Source of the DNA: Rhodocollybia butyracea
Taxonomy: Eukaryota > Basidiomycota > Agaricomycetes > Agaricales > Omphalotaceae
Assembly (NCBI GenBank): GCA_015501585.1
Contig: JADNRY010001150.1
Span: forward strand, 1 to 16,243
Direction of reading: 5' to 3'
DNA length: 16,243 nucleotides
The notes beneath the pieces were generated by a model, which saw nothing but the letters and a program-made list of their open reading frames with translations, did no database searches and was not told the DNA's origin. Positions 1 to 10,920 of the stretch are shown piece by piece (the stretch's first letter is position 1; every line of letters starts with the position of its first letter). The translations under genes and the position numbers were made by a program.

Positions 1-727
1 TGTAAAATAACACGTGGTCTTGTGCGCGACGCGTAGCTTTACGGACTGCCTCCCGGCAACTCTAATTTGAACAACGACGGTCATGAAGCTTTCTCTTTCT
101 TTATAATCAAGTAGCGCCGGCAAGCGGCAAGGCCCGCTACCCCAATGCAGTCTGCAAATTCTTGAAGTGTGATTTATTGTATTTGTATAAGAATAGCAGA
201 AGAAGTATAGTAACTGACTAGAGACACCAGTAATAGGCAATAATTACAACATAGCGAAGAACGGTACCTAGATGGGTACAATTCGCTCGAGCTTGGCTCG
301 AGCCCAAGAATCTGCAAACTGAGATCCAAGAACTATGTCCACCCCTGGAGGACATTCACACAGAGTAAAAAGGTAGAGACGTCGTGAACACGTTGTAAGC
401 CGTAGAGTAGGTAACGCGTAAGAACGTCGAAGGCGACGGAAAGGGCAAGCCGTTGCCTCGAAATAGTGAATATGATATAAAAGAAACTAGGATTTTGACT
501 ATCCTGATAGACGTTGGGGTTGCGGAAAGAATGGCCACCTACATCGAACGAAAATACCATTGTTGAAGCAAAGAAACAAATACGATTAGTGGCTACCATC
601 GGCTTGCAGGCAATCGAGAGACGCCGATGGGCCCGAAACATCGAATTTAACTGAATATATTACTGACCAAGATTGTGTATAGATGAGCCAATGATGGTGT
701 AGGAACGTAAGACAGCCGAGCGGCGCC
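1..727. other. Left-flank region without a recognisable gene
   Basis: I see no coding sequence I can support here. Open frames exist on the minus strand around 333-641, but their translation is low-complexity and shows no family motif or plausible splice structure. Small sequence features are a CACGTG E-box-like hexamer at 11-16 and two copies of the palindrome GCTCGAGC at 285-292 and 296-303. The last few hundred bases presumably include the promoter and 5' UTR of the peptidase gene that starts at 728. Confidence 0.5.
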
Positions 728-2803
728 ATGTGGCTACCCAGAGTAAGAACAGATTTCGAAGATCCCTGCCAAAAATGATAAATTTGAGTCCTACCAAGAC
801 CCTCTACCTAAAGGTAGCGGGAATTGTCTCTCGTCTCTTTGGCTCTTGCTTCTCCATTTGACGGTACTGGCCAATTGCCTCTTTCTGTGCAAGAAGGCTT
901 TGACCTCGACCTGAATGCGCTTAGGCTCATTCAGCTGGAGGGCCAAGTACCGGAATGGGTAACTGAATACAGAAAGGTAACAACTTTATGCCCTGCTCTA
1001 TATATGCTGGACCCTGTTTCTTGCCAGATTGAACTGAAAGCTCTTGGCTTCAAATTCTTCGATATGTAAGTCTTCTTTCCTGTTTTCTCTAATTACTCAT
1101 TGACCCCTTATCTCAGTACGGATACCAAAGATCTTGGGACTATTATCCAGTCTCCTGCCAGGGTCAAATGTGCGTCCAATCGTCATCTTCTCTGTACCTT
1201 TTCAACTAACCGTCTGTCAGCGTCCTTCCCATCTCCCAACGCCACAGAGAAGGTTCCCAGTCCCCTCACATGCCATGCGGATTGATACGAAACCATTTCT
1301 ACAGGTGACGCCAATATTGGACATTCTATCTACGAAAGGCCCAAAGGAGAATTTGGAGAAATTCACAAGCTTCCGTACAAGGTGTAAGTTTGACATAATA
1401 TACTGCTTCTATTTATCTAATAATATGACGTTCAGACTATCGTAGTGATGTAAACTTGAATTTTGGTTGTAGCATTTGGTTCTGGCTGAACTCACCCCTT
1501 CTCAGACGGGAAAGGCCAGTCAGAAATGGCTTCTTTCTAGGATTTCCAAGGTCTTTATACAAAAGCATCTTCGGTGTCGTTTGGCTGACAGCCAACTCAC
1601 AGATTACTAGCGAGACAGCTTCTGACTCACTACAGGAGCTCATCTCTTTCCGTGAATTCAAACACACCTGGGGACAGAATACTATTGTTGAGTGTACTAC
1701 CTGGTCTCCCCGACAGATCTGACATCAAAACAGATCGTCCAAATACAAGGCTCATCCACGGACGATGACGGTGTTGTTGTCGTTGGTGCTCATCAAGACA
1801 GGTAACATCCACCTTCGGGCCTTCTAAATATCTAAACATTTATGCGAGCTCCTCAGCACGAACATGTGGCCTTTCCTTCCCGCTCCTGGTAAAGTCTGCT
1901 TCCACTCATTTGATTGCTCTGCTCATTGACCGGTGAATTTGATACCCTCAGGCGCAGATGGTATATCGAAGCTTTTAAAATATAATATTTAATATTGACA
2001 TTACCCCTAGATGATGGCTCTGGTTCAGTGACGATTCTTGAGTCGTATCGCGCTCTTTTGGCTGCCGATTATCGGCCCGTTCGAACTGTCGAGTTCCATT
2101 GGTACTCTGCGGAGGTAGGTGTTCATCTTCTTTACTGGAGGCCTAATTTGGACCTTCTATATAGGAAGGCGGTCTTCTTGGCTCTCAAGCTGTAGCCCAG
2201 GACTATGCATCCAAAGGCGTAAACGTGATCGCCATGTCCCAATTTGATATGACAGCTTGGGTCAAGAGGGGAACTAACGAGGAGGCTGGTGTGTTTGTGT
2301 CTTGTTACTCGGCTCGTATCCACTGATTGGTTTAATCATAGGTATAATCATGGACTTCGTTGATCAAGATCTGACCAAGTTCAACATGGAATTGGTTGAC
2401 ATGTACTTGGATATTCCATTTGTTAAGACCCAATGTGGCTACGCCTGCAGTGACCAGTAATCGATCTTCGTGCTTCCATTGTGCTGTATATTGATGTTAG
2501 TCTTTAGTGCCTCATGGATGAAGGCTGGATATCCCAGTACATTCACAATAGGTTGGTTCTGTAGCATTGACTATCACCCCTTCTCCCCACTAATGTTTAT
2601 TCCAGAGAGCTCGTTCGAGAACTCGAACAAGAACATACATTCGACCAGCGAGTAAGTTATCTTTGCTGAGAAGTTCCAAACCAGATCTAATGCTCCCTTG
2701 TAGCCGAATCGACATCTCCGATGAGTTTAGCTTCGAGCACATGCTTGAATTTTCCAAGCTTGCGGTCGCCTTTGCCGTTGAACTCGGAGGGTACTCGGAT
2801 TAG
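728..2803 (+). CDS. Secreted M28-family leucine aminopeptidase (18 exons, intact)
   Basis: A zinc exopeptidase that removes N-terminal residues from peptides, probably extracellular. Exons: 728-742, 818-976, 1028-1065, 1117-1169, 1221-1252, 1305-1383, 1436-1449, 1506-1550, 1603-1686, 1734-1801, 1857-1888, 1952-1960, 2011-2114, 2165-2288, 2342-2456, 2508-2551, 2606-2651, 2704-2803. They sum to 1161 nt, giving 386 aa, the usual size for fungal LAP enzymes. The start rests on a 15-nt first exon joined through a consensus donor (AGA|GTAAGA); this completes a signal peptide whose hydrophobic core is [10 protein letters not shown]. Visible M28 residues are His193 in GAHQD, Asp209-211 in GADDDGSGS, the Glu244-Glu245 pair in YSAEEGG, Asp272 in SQFDM, and His324 in SDHASW. 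Cys317 and Cys321 (CGYAC) are likely to form the disulfide seen in this subfamily. No frameshift or stop was found, unlike most neighbouring genes. The family call is secure; the first exon is inferred. Confidence 0.92.
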
Positions 2804-4123
2804 TTTCAGACGTAGTGCCTAACAACACTTCTTTTGGTCTGTACTATCAGACAGTCAATTTCATAACATCTTCCGCGATAGTATCATATCGAAAGGAAGT
2901 GAGGGAACCCTCTCATTACATCTCAATCGATAGCCGGGCACCGTTAACCATGGATCACTAATATGAGGCTGAGCTTCAAGCGCATAGCTCAGGTCACCGT
3001 TACACTCTGCAGGATAACCTTTGTTAAAGATCCTTCCGTCAATCTTTTCCTGCTAGATTTTACTTAGCCAGCTGCACGGAGGAAGAAAAGAACCGGATCT
3101 CTCGTGAAAGTTTGCTTGACAATCTTGGTTGGGTAGGTCCTGAAATCGTTACTGCTAAACTCGGTCCGACTAACTCTCCACGGAGGCCCTTCCTTCCGGA
3201 TTACCTCCCACGACAGATTTCTGAGAACGTCCGACCAGCATGGACCCATTCCAATTAATTGAAGAATATCTCCTTCTGGGTTTTCTTGTGCTTTTTCCCT
3301 CCTGAATTCCTACCATGAGAGTTCATGATCTCCATGAGTCGTGATATGCATCGTGGTTGAACACCCTGCCGCTGACTGATGTTTCTCATGTCCCGAGGCT
3401 CTTCTTGCCCTTCTAGGATCCTCATCTGTGTTGCATGACCCTGCATAATCTTTTAATTATGGCCAATGCAAGAGAATCAGACCCTGTGGCGTACAAGTAT
3501 ACAAGTATCAGAATCCTTCATTTTCTGGTCATCTATGTTATAGACGAATTTGCAGTTGAAGCCAAATTTGTTTCGCATCTACTTATGTTTACAGTTTTTG
3601 GCTCGATGAGACTCTACACTTCATTTATGTACTTTTAGGTTCACGAAAAGCGTCTACCTAGCACTCTGAGTATTTTTTCCTCGTTCTCGTTCAAAGTTTA
3701 AACCCGACTCAATAACTATGTATACTGAAGGACAAATTGGAGGACTGCCACACTCGGCGCTCATCGACATCTCTGAACTGACATGCCGTTCCAGAATCTG
3801 CTGGCATTTTGCATTACCGTACTTTCCTTCGATCATTGTGTTGTTCCTGTGAATTCGTCATTATTTCTCGGCGTTCTCAAGATTTTGCCAGGTCACCAGC
3901 TATTCACAAGCAGTGGCGAAAGGCTACCTTCTATTCTAGCATTCATTGACTTTGAAGGTCCTTATTGAGTTGGTAAATAATCAAATAATCACAAAACAAT
4001 GAGACGATCCCCTCCGCATTGTAACAGCTCGGTAGGAGTGCTAATGTAGATGTGACGACGGTGAATAACTCAAACAGGAGCATTGTGGCGCTTGTGGGCT
4101 TTCTCACGAATCTTTCGTTCACA
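2804..4123. other. Gene-poor interval, no gene supported
   Basis: These 1.3 kb separate the peptidase from the WD40 gene. I looked on both strands for spliceable exons or family motifs and found none that hold up. The longest suggestive piece is an open plus-strand frame at 3028-3258 of 76 codons with no ATG; the minus strand is also open there (3064-3249). Codon composition is not convincing on either strand. Short repeats such as ACAAGTAT near 3495-3510 look incidental. The interval contrasts with the gaps of 43 to about 330 bp elsewhere, so it may hold a decayed gene, a diverged mobile element or a non-coding transcript. Sequence alone does not decide. Confidence 0.45.
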
Positions 4124-5653
4124 ATGCCCCCATCTGAACGCTCGCGCCAATCTCGAGGATTTCATCTGGAACATTGTTAATTACTTCTCCACGCACCAGA
4201 GGGTATTCACAGACGAATTTGAACACCCCGCAGTCCTTCACTAGCTCAGTTTTATCTCTGGGACCTTCTCCCCCAGTGGCACGATTTCAAGAAAATCCTT
4301 CACCCCCCATAAATTCTTCTTGTGGTGTGAATGTCAGCTTCCAACACCCGTCGTCTACCAAGAATGGGTGTCGATCCAATGACGCGTCTAGGTACCGTTT
4401 GCATGTCAGAGAATGTGACGCGACGCGAGTTTACACTGGGAAAAATGACAAAGTCCGTCGTGTTCTTACGAATGATACTTCTCTGGCGTATCTGGTCTCA
4501 ATGCGCGGAACTATTGACACGGTCGATACTGCCTCTGTGATCAGGTAATAGGTATTCCTTCTTCTCGATTGTGTCGCTGAACGTGGATTTATTGGTAGGC
4601 GAGATCCAATACCACAAAAACGGTCCATATTGTTACTATGTTAGATGACGCCTGCCTAGTCTCAGATGGATGCAGGGACTTCGCAATTCTTGGTCATGTT
4701 TGCGATGATGCTTCTCAAGTCTCTCTTATCCGTATTGAACAAAACGTGAGTACTACTTATGAATACAGATTCACCTTGTGTTCTACAACCTTAAAGTCTA
4801 TAGTACATGCTGTGAGCCTCAAACGTCCTTGGAACATTAGCAGGAGAGGCGGAGTTGGTTCCTTGTGCACTATGGACCAGCTTACGTTTGCAACCGAGGG
4901 TACGACCATGTCGTGCACCTGTGGAAGTTGAATCAAAATTACTCTTCCGCGTTTGCTCAGCCTCTAGCCATAAGTCACTCCAAAGTTGTACAATCCTTGC
5001 TACCGGTCTGTGATACGAGCCATAAGCTGATGACTGCAGGAGCCGATTGCAAAGTGCACGTCTATGACCTGTCGTCCGAGCGAGTCGTGAATACCATCAA
5101 AACCTCTAAATCTGTCTATCATCTTCACGGGACTCACTCGCCTTTTTGTACTTTAATAGAGGTAAGTATTCCACATTTCATACCGGTCGCATAACAGGGC
5201 AGTTCATCCAGTTACACAGCTAGGGCATTTAGAGTTGCAATTCGAGCTACGCGATCACAGAATGGTACCAGTACAAGCCGTTCAAAGGTTTGGATACCCG
5301 GCTGGGCAAACACCAGGACGTTACATGAAAGGTTTGTTTTATTGTGCCGTGCTCAATTTTGACGAGACTTTTATCCCTTTGTCTTAAAGGTGCTTCATTG
5401 GACGCATGCCAGCTATTCAGTTGTGGTGACAAGAAAGGGAATGTTAGGCTTTGGGATCTGAGAAATACAGACAAAATCGTCTCGGAGGTAATTTTGTCCT
5501 CTAATTGAGCTTACAAAACCCAAACAAAACCTTTAGACTTCATGCTTCCCGAAATCTCAAAGAGTTGCGCAGGTTTTATTTCACAATTCTCGACTATTGG
5601 CTTCAAGTGAAAATGGTGAAATTAGTGTCATTGATTATCTCGCAGCGTCGTAG
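4124..5653 (+). CDS. WD40-repeat protein
   Basis: A beta-propeller scaffold protein whose partner cannot be told from sequence. Proposed exons: 4124-4175, 4250-4544, 4599-4745, 4797-5161, 5220-5331, 5390-5487 and 5537-5653. The WD signatures are clear: GYDHVVHLWKL near 4901-4930, an SAGADC-like blade (TAGADCKVHVYDLSSERVV) around 5034-5090, and CGDKKGNVRLWDLRN around 5422-5468. The C-terminus is a last half-blade ending in VIDYLAAS. Two single-base deletions are likely, in the A run at 4616-4620 and the G run at 4898-4900. Without a base there, the frame breaks exactly between FATEG and YDHVV. With both restored the exons total 1188 nt, or 395 aa. The first exon and its GTTAAT donor are the weakest part of the model; the C-terminal half is secure. 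Confidence 0.8.
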
Positions 5654-5716
5654 CGTCGATGGTTCTAACTTAACAGTAGTATAGTAATGTATTATTGTCG
5701 GATTTATCGGCGGCTA

Positions 5717-6271
5717 ATGTCCGAGCCAGGCCCGATCATCACCTTCATGTCAAGTGCAGCAACTCGCGCTCGTCGTGAAGAAGATGTGCAGAAGGCGTAT
5801 GATATACAGGTCCAGGCTGGAATAGAGGTCTGTTAAATGGCATTAACCATAGCTATGCTCATCTTCAGTGTGTTTAGGGAGCTGCAAGAGCAAAGCGGTT
5901 GGTACTGGATTAACGATTATCGGTCACTATACGTGGCCAGTTTTCCGGTGCGCAACAGTCTCATTAAACCATAGTTAGAAATTGACATGTTGCGTACCCT
6001 TCAGGCGCCAGAAACTCCCTTTCAAAGCTTTCTTGGTCTCTGTATGTGCGTGAACATGTCTCAGCTCCACAAAGCGTTGACTGGTCGCCCTGTCGTAGTT
6101 TGCCTAGGCGGCTTGATATTTGGGGCAGAACGTGCGCTATTAGAGCATGAAGCTAAACGAAGACTGGAAGAAAACACCATCCGAAAGCTTGCTCGCCTCG
6201 AACTTGCACAAAAGGGCATCGTACCCACGGAAACTGAAATCGCCAAATGGAGGGCGGAAAATGAACAGTAA
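5717..6271 (+). CDS. Small membrane protein, possible Rcf2/HIG1-like
   Basis: Proposed exons: 5717-5827, 5878-5947, 6005-6041, 6108-6271. The protein has a basic, charged N-terminus (AATRARREEDVQKAY), a glycine-rich entry to a first hydrophobic stretch (VLGLTIIGHYTW), a PFKAF motif, a second short hydrophobic stretch (SGGLIFGAE), and a long charged helix rich in E, K and R to the C-terminus. This order resembles the N-terminal domain of Rcf2, a mitochondrial inner-membrane factor of respiratory supercomplexes related to HIG1 proteins; I infer that from pattern only. Two single-G deletions are likely, at 5907-5908 (CTGGATTA, where a GGG is expected) and at the 6041/6042 exon edge. With both restored, the total is 384 nt, or 127 aa. 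In-frame alternative starts lie at 5687 and 5747. It follows the WD40 gene in tandem and converges on the C2 gene. Confidence 0.6.
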
Positions 6272-6421
6272 ATTCCAAATCTGTATCCAATATCATTATT
6301 ATGGGTAGAGTATCAATCACAATCTATGTTGTACATATGGAACTTTCGTGCAAGAAGCAGGTTTAAAGGAGAGCAGGAATAGTCTGTCGTAATGCCAAAA
6401 ATAAAGTTATACTACGAGGTT

Positions 6422-8500
6422 TTAATCAGTATAAACGTTTTGTGGTGGTTCATGATAATATGCGGGCTGGGTAGGAGGTCTGGGTGGAGGGCCGGGAGGA
6501 TAAAAATTGCTGAATATGGGATCCAACTGGCGGCGGAGGGGGTATGCCCCGAAAGTCAGAAGGAGGAGGTAGTGCGGGTAACGAGGGATATGAGTTGGCA
6601 TGTACAGGCGGCGGTGGAAGGCTGGTGCGTCGAAGAGGCGTTTGCGGAGGAGGAGGTACAGGCAAGGTGGATGGCAATGCGGCCACATGATTCTCATTCA
6701 TATAATGAGGCTGAGGAGAACCATTTAAAGGGCTTGTGGATCGCCGAGGTATAGGAGGAGGAGGGGGAACTGAAGGAAAGCCATTCAAGTTTGATGGAGC
6801 AGGTGCGTTCATATATGTACCATAAGGCAACGGTGGAGGTTGTATAAAGCCTTGGGGCTGAGGAGGAAGTGGCCTTGATCCTCCTGGACCAGCACTCGAA
6901 GAAAGATTATCACGAGAAGGACTGGTTACAGTATAGGTCTCTGGAGGAGTGGCTTGCGAGGGCGGAGCTAACTGGAGGGGGAATTCAGACCCTTGATTAG
7001 GGTAAGGATAGGATTCTGAGTGTGTCAGGATGGAAGATCCATTTTCGAAAGAATGTGAGCTGTGTATGTTTGAGGAATAGGAACTCGGAAAAGGTGTCTG
7101 CGAAGGAATTGGAGGATAAACTCCTGCATCATAGGCCGCCGTTGTTCCGTTCATTGGAAGAGGCGTTTGAGATGGCAAAGAATAACCACCCGCGTCATAC
7201 ATGACAGAGGGCGCTGGAGGATAATGATGGTAGGGGGCAGGGGTCTGTGAAGGCGGAGGCAGATAACTACTGCCTGTAGCATGTGGCATACTGAATACCG
7301 ATGAGGTCGAACTGTGCAGCGAAGAAACCGAGTTGGAAAGAGGCATAAAACCTGAAGATGAGGTTGGAATACTATATCGGGCCTTGCGAGTAGGGGGGGG
7401 AGGAGGACGATAGGCTGAAGGTTGAACAGAGTCATGTTCACCTGGATATGGTAGCTGGGGCTGGCCAAGTTCATACGATGACTGAGAGGATACTGTGGAA
7501 AATCCCGCCGATGAGGCTGGTCTGTAGCTGCTAACCGACTATACCAAAAATACGATTAGCTTGCATTATAGAACACAAAAAACGAAGCTCACTGAAATCC
7601 TTCGATTGTTCGATATACCAAATTCTCCCATGCTACGCGTCAAAGAATCTACTGCCTGGTTTTGCTCATAAGGAGCCTGATACAAATCAAGTTGTGCGAG
7701 TGAAGAAGAAGGCCGTATTGAAGAGTACGAGTCTGATTGGCGGCGACTCTGGTCCTGAACCATGCTAGCGGAGACAATTCGGTTTGATTGCCCGCCTTCT
7801 GGAATGAAAACACCTGGTCCTATATATTCAGCGGTCGGAAGGGTTGTGGCCTTCCTCTTCTTCGGAGGTTCCGGCTCCTGTGAAAGACAGATAAACATCG
7901 GCTTGAGAGGTAAGATGAACATACCAACATTCGAATAAAGAGTCATTTCAAGGTACACTTTACCCGCAAATCTGTCCTTGTATGTGAGAGTGTACCACTC
8001 TGAACAGTGGTGAACAAATATCATACACAGTTTAGCTTGAGCATCGTACCATCAGATTCACCCTTGGTTATAACTTCTTTCAAATCAACAAGCCCGTCGC
8101 CAATGAGGTCTGGTTCTCGTGCATCGTCTGCATAACATGCAACTTTCATGAATGTTCCTCCCTTGATTTTCAAAATCTTGTCATTCTTTGGAGGAGGAGG
8201 AGGCGGGTTCCGGAATTCAACTTCGTTTTCGATGGCTCCTCGTCATCTTCATACAACTGGAATCGGATCTCCTCGTCCCATTCCCGGATGCTGGCCACCT
8301 TTTTGATCGCTTTCGTGCGACGAGTTTGGTTGTTCAGAGTTACAGCACAGTAAGGATCCTGCTTGCCGATGTGCCTCTTGTTGGGCAGATGGTTCTAGAA
8401 CAACAGAATTGGTACAACTATAGAAGTAACCATGAATGGTACACACGGCTTTGAGTACAACGACGACGAGAGTGCCAATTTCTCGAGGAGTCGTGGTCAT
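6422..8500 (-). CDS. fic1: C2-domain proline-rich cytokinesis protein (Fic1/Inn1 family)
   Basis: An ingression-type protein expected at the division septum, where it links membrane to the actomyosin ring. Exons on the minus strand: 8500-8447, 8394-8050, 7999-7929, 7877-7593, 7538-6422. The N-terminal C2 domain covers about residues 1-165 and shows GTLVVVVLKA, PNKRHIGKQDPYC, EWDEEIRF, ACYADDAREPDLIG and KVYLEMTLYSN. A basic PPKKRK segment follows, then about 440 residues rich in Pro, Ser, Tyr and Gln with runs of five or more prolines and many PxxP sites, as expected for binding SH3 domains of F-BAR and Cyk3-type partners. Four indels are apparent: a missing base near 8297-8300, an extra base at 8283-8285, a missing base at 8205-8207 and an extra base in the A run 6502-6506. 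They cancel, and the corrected length is 1872 nt, or 623 aa. Without the last fix, the C-terminus would end at 6450. The name follows the yeast families. Confidence 0.85.
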
Positions 8501-8693
8501 GATGGATGGCTGGGCAAACAAGTTTAAGGGTGAGTTTATAACATAAATGGCCAAGAATGACCCAGTAAGCGCCCAGCCGTAATATTGATAGAAATTCTGT
8601 GCATGGCAAAGGTGTAAAAGTAGATATTATATATAAGTTACAACTACGTTGCATCCCAAGGCGGGAACTACACAACAGTCCTACACTTGCGTT

Positions 8694-10920
8694 TCATCTT
8701 GGCGTTGTAATCCTCTTTTCCCTATCTAAGGTCGCTCGTAGTCGGAAAGCCTGCAAGGCATCGATGATCAGCATTTGTCACAATGAACTGACCACAGCTA
8801 TCCTTACCGCTGCTTCCTCAGGCCGCATTGCACCTTTAGCCATATTATGCTTCCCGACCCTCATCTTGGCGGCCCTACTCGAAATTATGGCCTTACTTGT
8901 CTCCGTCTCAGCCTGTTCCAAAACAGCTTGACATTCTTCTTCAGTGGCTGGTCGACCATCTAAGAGCGAGAAGAACTTGAGTCGGAGAACAGCTTTGATG
9001 CGTTCGAGGGCATGAGTTGTGTACCATCCGTCGCGTTCCTGAGTGCAAGGATATTGAATAATTCAGAAGTCGAGATTGCACGAGAAATTTACATCACAAA
9101 CTTCACGGAGATCGTCTGGATCTTCAATCAGCTTTTTGAGCATAGGATCGGTGATATCGCACAGCTGGAAAGCCGCCGTCTCTTTCGTCAGGTTGACACC
9201 ATCGAATATGTGTGATGTTCTGTAGTATAGGTGAGAAAAAAAGGACAGGGTGAGGATTTGATGAAGCAAACATTACCCTACTTCGAAATCCTTATCCAGT
9301 TCAGCGGAGGGGTTGATTGGGATCGTTGCTGTTGAGGGGATACGCTCTTGCCGGCGAGTGATCACAGAAGGTCGAATTATAGGATGGTTGGCATTTCGAA
9401 AGTAAAGTCGTTGATAGCTGGACAGAAATTGATAAATTTGGATACGATAGATGTAGATGAACGTACAAGCGTCCTTCTAGACTTTTCCTAGGGTCGTATG
9501 CTAGTTTGATCAGAGTGTCTCGCCAAGGACCGTCATGGAAAACGTAGCAAACAAGTGGGAGTATGACTTTCGAGCTAGGGGTGAATTAGCCTTTGGACAT
9601 AATGAAATAACACAGGCCCAAGCTAAGTTAATGCATCACCGAACATGTAAGCTTACTTGTGTATTTCTCTTGCGACGATAGGTGACATTTGGTTAAATAG
9701 AGAGGCACGAGTCCAAATGGGACGTTCGGAGAAAAGCTAAAGAAAGACGTTTAAGATCAGGAGATAGCTTCCAGATGACAAAGTTCTACCTCATCTAATT
9801 TCTTCAAAATATTCTTATCCACTTGGTCTCGGACCGCTTCTACATTTACTGGAGGTTTCTCGGGAGCCTAAATGATACTTGAGAATGCAATATTTCACGG
9901 CAAGCACCTGAAAAGGACTCACGGTTGGTTCACTAAAGGTGATCGTAGCCGGACCGTAGCCCTTCCAGCGCATCCTGTTAATGAGTCGCTTTTTCTCCTC
10001 CCCGGTTTCTTCGTTGACGATAGTCGATGTAACCGAGGCCGGATTTCCTTTGTAGCTAAAAAAAATCAGATTGCGCTGAAATAAGAGCATAGAGAAAGTT
10101 ACTTGTATGTCTGAGCAATACCTTGCCGACTGAAGATCGGCGGAGGGAAAAGTCGGAGATTACTGCGAGGTAATGAGGGTTGAATTACAGTGGTAGTGGT
10201 GGTAGTGGGAGGAACAGATAACTCGCTTCTGAGCTGAGGGTCGATATTCATCTCCGTAGGATCTGGCTCTGACACTTCCTGCATTGGCGCAGTGGTTATA
10301 TAGTCTTCTTTCTCTGGAGGTACTCGATATGCCGTGATAGCTTGGACTATCAGGGAAGGTAAGTGTGCACACCGGAATAGTCTCCGAAAGAGGGCGTACC
10401 ATCCATATTGTCGATTGCAGAGCGCAATTTGGTTATAGGGTCCTCAGCTTCGGGCTGAAACTGAAAATCGGCCATAGCTGTGATGCGTTATTTAACATTC
10501 GATTCTTGATTAAGTGATGCAGTATGCACTAACATCTAAACCGTACTGTCTTTTGCAAAACTCCAATAGCCTCAGCCTTGAAATCTCCGATGGGCTCATT
10601 TGGATTGGGCAACCCGTCCCATCCGAAATTTATATTTTTTCTCCGTCTTCGCGTCACTTTTAGAACGATACTTTTGTTTAACCACTTCTCCTGGAACAGG
10701 ATGCGCGAAGGAATCTTGAGGTTTGAGTTTGAGCTCAACAAGGTTTCCGATTTTGACGCGCCGCGTCTAAAGGCAGTCTCTAGACTAGATGGTCCGCCGA
10801 GATTTCTGATTGCTTGTGGAATGGAAGCGGACAGGACTAGCCAGGATATTCTACAGAGTAGAAATGGGTTTGTGGAAGAGGATTTGATCTTGCTTGATCT
10901 TCTGAAGGCCCCGGTTCCAT
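8694..10920 (-). CDS. TFC1: TFIIIC subunit, Tfc1/Sfc1/GTF3C5 family
   Basis: A DNA-contacting subunit of TFIIIC, the RNA polymerase III factor that recognises internal promoters of tRNA genes; nuclear. Exons on the minus strand: 10920-10534, 10477-10373, 10313-10103, 10055-9923, 9867-9790, 9736-9657, 9574-9467, 9417-9277, 9219-9093, 9038-8808, 8750-8694. Family segments in order are FYSVEYPG, DSFAHPVPGEVV, LKVTRRRRK, FPPPIFSRQGIAQ, NRMRWKGYGPATI, the HTH-like SERPIWTRASLFNQ, CYVFHDGPWRDTLIK, YQRLYFRNANHP, IFDGVNLTKETAAFQLCDIT and ERDGWYTTHALE. The first exon carries lesions: a missing base that turns YPGY into a TAG stop (around 10870), a missing base near 10740 and a two-base gap near 10680. 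Exons 2 to 11 read cleanly. The corrected length is about 553 aa, which is normal. A run of six Thr codons lies in the acidic linker. It is divergent from PKR1, with 43 bp between start codons. Confidence 0.92.

Noticed and set aside
285..310. tRNA-like T-arm (CTTGG-CTCGAGC-CCAAG)
   Set aside because: The loop lacks the invariant TTC start and no matching acceptor, D or anticodon arms are found on either strand.
333..641. Minus-strand frame of about 100 codons
   Set aside because: No recognisable motif, no codon bias and no plausible introns; treated as chance.
824..1069. Peptidase start at a TTG codon at 824
   Set aside because: A non-ATG start is not needed; the 15-nt exon at 728-742 with a consensus donor supplies an ATG in frame and a complete signal peptide.
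3435..3638. Plus-strand frame of 67 codons
   Set aside because: AT-rich hydrophobic translation without motif, start context or splice structure.
6392..6754. Plus-strand frame of 120 codons starting with ATG
   Set aside because: It lies opposite the proline-rich exon of the Fic1-like gene; open antisense frames are expected from CCN-rich coding sequence.
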